From a bacterium UBP2_UBA2255 (lineage in GTDB: Bacteria > Edwardsbacteria > AC1 > EtOH8), in NCBI GenBank assembly GCA_002347565.1, contig DDXR01000041.1, positions 1 to 11,310 on the forward strand: 11,310 nucleotides of DNA. Direction: 5' to 3'. Below are positions 5,881 to 11,310 of this stretch, piece by piece (position 1 is the first letter of the stretch; each line of letters begins with the position of its first letter). Below the pieces are notes generated by a model. That model was not told the origin of the DNA. It was given only the letters and a program-made list of their open reading frames with translations, and made no database searches. The translations under genes and the position numbers were made by a program.

Positions 5881-8800
5881 ATGTTCCTGTCCCGCGTCGA
5901 AATATTCGGCTTCAAGTCGTTCCCCCAGAAACTCAGCCTGGAGATCGGGGCCGGCATCACGGCCATCGTCGGGCCCAACGGCTGCGGCAAGACCAACGTG
6001 GTCGATGCCATCCGCTGGTGCCTGGGAGAGCAGAGCACCAAGACGCTGCGTTCCGAGAAGATGGAGGATGTGATCTTCGTCGGCACCAAGGACGAGCCGC
6101 CGCTGTCCCTGGCCGAGGTCAGCCTGGTGTTCTCCAACGAAGACGGCCAGCTGCCGGTGGAGTACAGCGAGGTCTCCGTCACCCGCCGGCTGTTCCGCTC
6201 GGGCGAGAGCGAGTATCTGCTGAACAACCGGACCTGCCGCCTCAAGGACATCGTCGACCTGTTCCTCAACACCGGGCTGGGCGCGGACACCTACTCGATG
6301 ATCGAGCCCAAGATGATCGAGATGATACTGTCCGAGGATCATGACCTGCGCCGCAGCCTGTTCGAGGAGGCGGCCGGCGTTGCCAAGTACCGGCAGCAGA
6401 AGAAAGCCGCCCAGCGCCGGATGGAGGCGGCCACCGAGGACCTGCTGAGGCTTCAGGACATCGTGGCCGAGGTCGAGAAGCGGCTGCGCTCGCTCCGGCG
6501 CCAGGCCAGCAAGGCCCGGGTGTACGACCGCTTCACCCAAGAGCTGCGGGAGCTCGACCTGTCGGTCTCGGCGCTGGAACGGGAGCGGCTGCGGGCGGAG
6601 GAAGCCCGGCTGACGGCAGAGATCGGGGCCCTGCGGGAACGGCGCGACCGGGCCGCCGCCGCCGCCGGGCTGCAGGAGCAGGAGCTGGGCGACGCCCGCC
6701 GGGCGCTGGAGCAGAACGAGTCGCGGATCGGCGCGGTCCAGGAGCAGATCACCGGCCTGACCGAGGGCATGCAGCAGCAGGAGAACCGGCTGGCGGTCAT
6801 CAGGGAGCGCCGCGAGGGGCTGGAGCGCGCGATGACGGGCCGCGAGGCCGAGGTCAAGCAGCTGCTGGCGGCCATCGGCGGGCTGGAGGGCCGGTCGCGG
6901 GAGCTGCAGGCCGGGCTGCAGGAGGCTTCCGGCGACGCCCTGTCCCGCGCCGAGGAGCTCAAGTCGGCGGAATCCCAGGCCGCCGCGGCAGAATCGGCGC
7001 TGACGCTGGCCAAGCTGGCGTTGTCCGAGGCTCGTCAGGAGCTGCTGCGGGCCATGAAGCAGGAGGCCGAGGGCAAGGAAGCCCTGGCGTTGCTGGAGAA
7101 CCGCCAGGGGGCGCTGCTGCGAGGGCTGGCCCGGGCCCAGGACGAGGAACGGACGCTGCGGGCCGAGGCGGCAGGGAGCGCGGTGCAGATCGAGACGCTC
7201 AACCGGCAGCATGACGCCGAGTCGCGGGCGCTGCAGGCGCTGGTCGACGAGCGGGCCCGGCTGCGGGACAAGAATCACGAGCTGCAGAACAAGCTGTCGC
7301 TGGCCAGCGAGCGGATCGCCGGGCTGGCGGCCGACCTGTCCCGCATGGAGAAGGAGCACGAGCTGCTGACCGGGCTGCAGCAGCGGTACGAAGGGTACCA
7401 GGCAGGCGTCCAGCACCTGGCCGCCCACCGCGACCGGATTCCGGGTCCGTCCCGGACCGTCGCCGAGCTGATCCAGTGCCAGCCAGCCCACCAGGCAGCG
7501 ATCGAGGCCGCGCTGGGGGAACGGCTGCAGTGGCTGGTGGTCGACAACCGGGAGGCGGTAGCGGCGGCCGCCTCGCTGCTGCGGGGCGCCCGGGCCGGCA
7601 AGGCGACCGTGATCCCACGGGACGCGGCGGCGCCCGGCTCCGCGGAACCGCTGCCCGAGGTCGCCGGCATCCTCGGTCCGGCGGACCAGTTCGTCAGTTG
7701 CGACCAGGACTACCGGGAGGTGGTGCGCCTGCTGCTGGACGGCGCGGTGATCGTGGAGCAACCCGGCGCCCTGAACCGGGTGGCCGGGGAGCTGCCGGGG
7801 CGGCGTCTGGTCAGCCTGGACGGCTCGGTGCTGGAGCCGTCCGGGGCGGTGACGGCCGGGGAGCTGCCGCAAGGGCAGATCGGCCTGCTGGAGCGCGGCG
7901 AGCGGATCGGCCGGCTGGCGCACGAGGCCGGGACCCTGCGGGACGAGCACCGGCGCCAGGCCGCGGAGATCGCCCACCTCAAGCAGTCGCTGGCCGATGC
8001 GGCCCGCCGCACCGAAGAGGTCGAGCGGGAGCATGACCGCTGCCAGCCGCAGTTCCGCGCCACCGAGAAGTCGCTGGCCGGCGCGCGGGCCTCGCTGGAA
8101 CGGAACCAATCGCTGCTGGCCGCCCTGGAATCGGAACTGGCGGCCCTGAGGTCCGAGCTGGCCGAGGTCGAGGCCGGCGTCGCGCCGGCCCGGGAATCCT
8201 ACCAGGACCTCACCGAATCCAACCGCGACGAGGACCAGGCGCTGGCCCAGCGCGAGCAGGAACTGGCGTCCCAGGAGGAGGCCCGCGGCCGGCTGGCGGG
8301 GGAGGTCGGAAGGCTGCGGCTGGCGCTGTCGCAGGCGCAGGCGCGGGCCGACGGGCTGCGCCAGGAGTCGTCGGCGCTGGACGCGCGGAAGAACGAGAAT
8401 CTGGAGAGGATCCAGGCGCTGCGGTCGCTGGACGAGGACTGCTACCGGTCGATCGCCGATCTGCAGCGCGAGTCCGAGTCGCTGTCCCGCGAGCTCGAGG
8501 GGCGGACCCGGGAGCGGCAGGCCGTATTGGCGCAGCGGGATGAGCTGCAGCGGCAGAGCCAGGCGTCGCTGGCGGCGCTGAAGACCGCCGAGGGCGCGAT
8601 GCACCAGACCCGGCTGGAGAGCGAGGCCGTCCAGCAGTCGCTGGCCGACGCCCAGATCGGGCTGGGGGCGGTGCGCAATGAGCGCGAGAACATCGTCCAG
8701 CGGATCCGGGCCGACTACGAGCTGGAACTGGACGGCCTGCCGGTGCCGGCGGATGCCGACCTGGGCGGCGCGGCGGCCCGGATCGAGGACCTGCGGCTCC

Positions 8801-9405
8801 GGATCAAGAAGCTCGGTCCGATCAACTTCGCGGCCATGCAGGAGCTTTCGCAGGAGGAGGAGCGGTTCGGCTTCCTGTCCAAGCAGCGGGACGACCTGGT
8901 GGCAGCCCGGCAGGACCTGGAGCTGACCATCCGGAAGATCGACGAGACCGCCCGGGCGATGTTCCTGGAGACGCTGGAGGGCATCAAGCGCGGGTTCGTC
9001 CAGATCTTCCAACGGCTGTTCATCGGCGGCGACGCCCAGATCAGGCTGACGGGCAGCGACGATCCCCTGGAGGCCGAGATCGAGATCCTGGCCACGCCCG
9101 AGGGCAAGAGCATGAAGTCGATCACGCTGCTGTCGGGCGGGGAAAAGACGCTGACCGCCACCGCGCTGCTGTTCGGCATCTACCTGGTCAAGCCGGCCCC
9201 GTTCTGCGTGCTGGACGAGATCGACGCCCCGCTGGACGATGCCAACGTCCAGCGGTTCTGCGCGATGTTGCGGGACTTCTCCACCGGCACCCAGTTCCTG
9301 GTGATCACCCACAACAAGCGCACCATGGAGGTGGCTGACCGGCTGTACGGCGTCACCATGGAAAAGGCCGGCATCTCGAAAGTGGTCTCGGTGAAATTCG
9401 ACTGA
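5881..9405 (+). CDS. smc: Chromosome segregation/condensation protein SMC
   Basis: This 1174-residue ABC-type ATPase is of normal length for bacterial SMC. It dimerises at the hinge and, normally with ScpA/ScpB (not in this window), organises the nucleoid. I chose ATG 5881 because the family's N-terminus follows at once (MFLSRVEIFGFKSF). Walker A is GPNGCGKTN at 31-39, and the LRSEKMEDVIF segment is at 56-66. Coiled coil rich in Leu/Ala/Glu/Arg/Gln spans ~165-505, the hinge ~510-662 (TVAELI, then IEAALGERLQWLVV), and the returning coil ~665-975. KLGPINFAAMQEL is at 977-989. The C-terminal head carries the signature LLSGGEK (1083-1089) and Walker B CVLDEIDA with Asp1112 and Glu1113, then the D-loop PLDDANV, ending GISKVVSVKFD. 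All catalytic elements are present. The hinge segment PSGAVTAG replaces the more usual glycine-rich GGSxTGG-type stretch. It has its own promoter candidate, and a CorA-family gene follows after 41 bp. Confidence 0.96.
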   Translation: MFLSRVEIFGFKSFPQKLSLEIGAGITAIVGPNGCGKTNVVDAIRWCLGEQSTKTLRSEKMEDVIFVGTKDEPPLSLAEVSLVFSNEDGQLPVEYSEVSVTRRLFRSGESEYLLNNRTCRLKDIVDLFLNTGLGADTYSMIEPKMIEMILSEDHDLRRSLFEEAAGVAKYRQQKKAAQRRMEAATEDLLRLQDIVAEVEKRLRSLRRQASKARVYDRFTQELRELDLSVSALERERLRAEEARLTAEIGALRERRDRAAAAAGLQEQELGDARRALEQNESRIGAVQEQITGLTEGMQQQENRLAVIRERREGLERAMTGREAEVKQLLAAIGGLEGRSRELQAGLQEASGDALSRAEELKSAESQAAAAESALTLAKLALSEARQELLRAMKQEAEGKEALALLENRQGALLRGLARAQDEERTLRAEAAGSAVQIETLNRQHDAESRALQALVDERARLRDKNHELQNKLSLASERIAGLAADLSRMEKEHELLTGLQQRYEGYQAGVQHLAAHRDRIPGPSRTVAELIQCQPAHQAAIEAALGERLQWLVVDNREAVAAAASLLRGARAGKATVIPRDAAAPGSAEPLPEVAGILGPADQFVSCDQDYREVVRLLLDGAVIVEQPGALNRVAGELPGRRLVSLDGSVLEPSGAVTAGELPQGQIGLLERGERIGRLAHEAGTLRDEHRRQAAEIAHLKQSLADAARRTEEVEREHDRCQPQFRATEKSLAGARASLERNQSLLAALESELAALRSELAEVEAGVAPARESYQDLTESNRDEDQALAQREQELASQEEARGRLAGEVGRLRLALSQAQARADGLRQESSALDARKNENLERIQALRSLDEDCYRSIADLQRESESLSRELEGRTRERQAVLAQRDELQRQSQASLAALKTAEGAMHQTRLESEAVQQSLADAQIGLGAVRNERENIVQRIRADYELELDGLPVPADADLGGAAARIEDLRLRIKKLGPINFAAMQELSQEEERFGFLSKQRDDLVAARQDLELTIRKIDETARAMFLETLEGIKRGFVQIFQRLFIGGDAQIRLTGSDDPLEAEIEILATPEGKSMKSITLLSGGEKTLTATALLFGIYLVKPAPFCVLDEIDAPLDDANVQRFCAMLRDFSTGTQFLVITHNKRTMEVADRLYGVTMEKAGISKVVSVKFD

Positions 9406-9446
9406 GGGCGCGCGCCGGACCGGCATCCCCACACCCGGAGGCAACC

Positions 9447-10361
9447 ATGCTGAAAACCTACCGTCTCGACCAGTCAAAGGTGTGCGAAGCCCCGCCCGAA
9501 ACCGGTTCGGTCTGGGTGTACGTCAATCCCGACGACGCCGAGAAGCGCCAATTGGTGGAAAACTGCCGCCTCGACGAGCACACCCTCAACTCGGCCCTGG
9601 ACCCGGACGAGCAGGCCCGGCTGGAATTCGAGCCCGAACATCTGGCGCTGATCCTCAAGCGGCCAAAGAACTATTCCGCCCAGGACCAGTTCCTGTTCAA
9701 GACCACCTCATTCGGCATGTTCCTGTTCCGGGACCGGCTGATCATCGTCGTGGCCGAGGACATCCCGCTGTTCGAGGGCAAGCAGTTCAGCCGAGTGAGT
9801 TCCGTCAACGAGCTCTGCCTGAAGCTGATCTTCCGGTCAATCTTCCACTTCATCGAGCATCTCAAGATCATCAACATGGTCTCCGAATCCCTTGAGGCCA
9901 AGATCAACGCCTCGATGGAAAACAAGTACCTGCTCAACCTGTTCACGCTGGAAAAGAGCCTGGTGTACTATCTCAACGCCATCAATTCCAATTCGACGGT
10001 GATCGACAAGCTCAAGGTCAACGCGGCCCGCATCGGCCTGACCCAGGAGGAACAGGAGTACCTCGAGGACATCATCATCGAGAACACCCAGTGCTACCGC
10101 CAGGCCGAGATCTATTCCAACATCCTGGCCAGCATGATGGACGCGCGCGTGTCGATCGTCAGCAATAACCTCAACGTGCTGATGAAGACGCTGAACATCA
10201 TCACCATCGGCATCATGGTGCCGACCTTCGTGGTCAGCGCGTTCTCGATGAACGTCCGGATACCGCTCTCCGGCCTTCACCACGCCTTCTGGATCATCAT
10301 GGGGCTGGCGGTCGTCTCGGTGATCGGATTCATGGTATTTTGGAAAAGGAAGAAATGGTGA
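9447..10361 (+). CDS. corA: CorA-family divalent cation transporter (Ser-Met-Asn variant of GMN motif)
   Basis: This 304-residue inner-membrane protein starts at ATG 9447, five bases after GGAGG (9437-9441). It has the CorA (metal ion transporter) layout: a soluble alpha/beta N-terminal domain (~1-110), a long helical region (~115-245) forming the funnel stalk, then two membrane helices at the C-terminus (~249-266 and ~279-299) and a basic tail, KRKKW. CorA proteins are pentameric channels for Mg2+ or other divalent cations. The selectivity motif after the first membrane helix is normally Gly-Met-Asn; here residues 267-269 are Ser-Met-Asn, followed by VRIPL. Ion choice is therefore uncertain, and the symbol is family-level only. 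Base composition looks somewhat less GC-rich, with more Ile, Asn and Lys than the neighbours, as expected for a membrane and helical protein. It lies between smc (41 bp gap) and ftsY (51 bp gap), so probably co-transcribed. Confidence 0.88.
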   Translation: MLKTYRLDQSKVCEAPPETGSVWVYVNPDDAEKRQLVENCRLDEHTLNSALDPDEQARLEFEPEHLALILKRPKNYSAQDQFLFKTTSFGMFLFRDRLIIVVAEDIPLFEGKQFSRVSSVNELCLKLIFRSIFHFIEHLKIINMVSESLEAKINASMENKYLLNLFTLEKSLVYYLNAINSNSTVIDKLKVNAARIGLTQEEQEYLEDIIIENTQCYRQAEIYSNILASMMDARVSIVSNNLNVLMKTLNIITIGIMVPTFVVSAFSMNVRIPLSGLHHAFWIIMGLAVVSVIGFMVFWKRKKW

Positions 10362-10403
10362 GTCCGTCCCGGTTCCGGCCGGAGCGCCGCGCCGCCGGGG
10401 TTT

Positions 10404-10408
10404 GGTGA
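10404..10408 (+). promoter_or_regulatory. Ribosome-binding site supporting the GTG start of ftsY
   Basis: GGTGA matches the 3' part of the full anti-Shine-Dalgarno complement (AAGGAGGTGA) and sits four bases before GTG 10413. No in-frame ATG exists between the CorA stop at 10359 and the conserved start of the FtsY N domain, so this site decides the start call. Confidence 0.5.
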
Positions 10409-10412
10409 CGGC

Positions 10413-11310
10413 GTGGGGCCGTTGTTCGCGTCGATCAGGGACGGGCTTTCCCGGGCCGGCGCGGGATTGCTCGGCGCGTTGGCCGGCGCCGCCGCCGGCC
10501 AGCGGTCCCTCACCGGGGGCGAGCTGGAAGCGCTGGAGGAGCGGCTGTTGGCGGCGGACGTGGGAGTCGCCGCGAGCGAACGGCTGCTGGCCGCTGTCAA
10601 GCGGGACGGCGGCCAGGCGGCGATCGATGCGCTCAGGAACGAAATGCTGGCCATCCTCGCCACGGGGCACCGGATCCCGGAACCCGGGCCCGGCGGCCTT
10701 CAGGTCTGGCTGGTCTCCGGCGTCAACGGCTCGGGCAAAACCACGACCGTCGGCAAGCTGGGCCGGCGATTCGCTGCAGCCGGGCTGAAGGTGATGTTCG
10801 CAGCCGCCGACACCTACCGGGCGGCGGCCGGGGAGCAGCTGGAGATCTGGGCCCGGCGGGCCGGCGCAGCGCTGGCCGCCTCCCAACCCGGTGCGGACCC
10901 ATCGGGCGTGGCCTTCGACGCCGTGGCCGCGGCCCAGGCCCGCAGCGCCGACGTGCTGCTGGTGGACACCGCCGGCCGGCTTCACAACAGGCAGCACCTG
11001 CAGGATGAGCTGAAGAAGATCCGCACCGCCATCGGCCGGCGGCTGCCGGGCGCGCCCCACTGCTCACTGCTGGTGATGGACGCGACAACCGGACAAAGCG
11101 GACTGTCGCAGGCCCGCTTGTTCCTCGGTGCGGCGGCCATGGACGGCATTATCCTGACCAAGCTGGACGGCACCGCCAAGGGCGGGATCGTGCTGGCCAT
11201 CGCCCAGGAACTTGGGGTCCCGGTGTCGTTCGTGGGCGCCGGCGAGGGGCCCGACGACCTGTGGCCTTTCAATGCCCGGGAGTTCGTGGACGGCATCCTC
11301 GGCGGCGGCG
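10413..11310 (+). CDS. ftsY: Signal recognition particle receptor FtsY (3' end outside window)
   Basis: The frame runs off the window end after 299 codons. I start it at GTG 10413, read as Met; the frame is open back to the CorA stop, but no better start exists. FtsY is the membrane-associated GTPase that docks ribosome-SRP complexes at the translocon. The N domain (~1-95) has an amphipathic start (LFASIRDGLSRAG), then LEERLLAADVG. The G domain follows: P-loop GVNGSGKTTT (103-112), DTYRAAAGEQ (from 133), GADPSGVAFDA, DTAGRL (185-190), MDATTGQSGLSQA, TKLDGTAKGG (249-258), and VGAGEGPDDLWPF. The DPSGVAFDA and GEGPDDLWPF segments identify FtsY rather than Ffh. There is no acidic A domain, so this is a minimal NG-type FtsY that would bind membrane through its N-terminal helix. 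The stop is probably within a few codons past the window. Its closeness to smc matches gene order in many bacteria. Confidence 0.95.
   Translation, partial: MGPLFASIRDGLSRAGAGLLGALAGAAAGQRSLTGGELEALEERLLAADVGVAASERLLAAVKRDGGQAAIDALRNEMLAILATGHRIPEPGPGGLQVWLVSGVNGSGKTTTVGKLGRRFAAAGLKVMFAAADTYRAAAGEQLEIWARRAGAALAASQPGADPSGVAFDAVAAAQARSADVLLVDTAGRLHNRQHLQDELKKIRTAIGRRLPGAPHCSLLVMDATTGQSGLSQARLFLGAAAMDGIILTKLDGTAKGGIVLAIAQELGVPVSFVGAGEGPDDLWPFNAREFVDGILGGG

Noticed and set aside
5836..9477. Minus-strand open frame of 1213 codons opposite smc
   Set aside because: Leu/Gln/Pro/Arg-rich mirror of the SMC coiled-coil codons, no domain likeness and no ribosome site; a composition artefact.
10374..10383. 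Ten-base palindrome TCCGGCCGGA between the corA-like gene and ftsY
   Set aside because: Short GC-only palindromes are expected by chance at this base composition; no loop or T tract to support a terminator.
10402..10788. Plus-strand 128-codon frame at the start of ftsY
   Set aside because: Out of frame with the conserved GTPase P-loop; the true FtsY frame starts at GTG 10413 and runs off the window.
9837..11060. Minus-strand 407-codon frame across the corA-like and ftsY genes
   Set aside because: Antisense to two conserved genes, with a low-complexity translation.

Overview
The window comes from a GC-rich bacterium (about two thirds G+C by eye). It carries a double-membrane cell-surface gene set: a C-terminal secretion-type domain, a PorV/PorQ-family barrel protein, a TonB-dependent receptor (TBDT) with a carboxypeptidase-regulatory-like N-terminal domain, and a PEGA-domain putative lipoprotein. 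This combination is typical of the FCB superphylum (Bacteroidetes, Gemmatimonadetes, Zixibacteria, KSB1 and related candidate lineages). I cannot name the genus or phylum from sequence alone. All confident genes lie on the plus strand.

Region 1 (1-5561) looks like one surface-protein operon. It holds the 3' end of a large exported protein with an FlgD-like or type A sorting-type C-terminus, a PorV/PorQ-family outer-membrane protein, a 901-residue TBDT and a 416-residue putative lipoprotein (PEGA domain plus beta-propeller). The gaps are 22, 78 and 10 bp. The 78-bp gap contains a perfect 14-bp stem-loop with a GNRA tetraloop. The layout resembles a SusC/D-like uptake or display unit in which the SusD position is taken by a PEGA/propeller lipoprotein. 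That functional reading is inference.

Region 2 (5562-5880) separates the two gene groups. It holds a strong 13-bp hairpin, a second short hairpin followed by six T (a likely intrinsic terminator), then an AT-rich promoter candidate (TTGACG, 18-bp spacer, extended -10 TGG-TAAACT) and a leader of about 200 nt with further stem-loops.

Region 3 (5881-11310) is a housekeeping cluster: the chromosome condensation ATPase SMC (complete, 1174 residues from the preferred start), a CorA-family divalent cation transporter with Ser-Met-Asn where the family has Gly-Met-Asn, and the 5' part of ftsY (SRP receptor GTPase, GTG start, cut by the window end). smc and ftsY are neighbours in many bacteria; the CorA gene between them is unusual.

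No CRISPR array, tRNA, rRNA, insertion sequence or phage gene was recognised. I found no clearly undescribed defence or mobile system. The most promising candidate for something under-described is the cargo / PorV / TBDT / PEGA-propeller surface locus.
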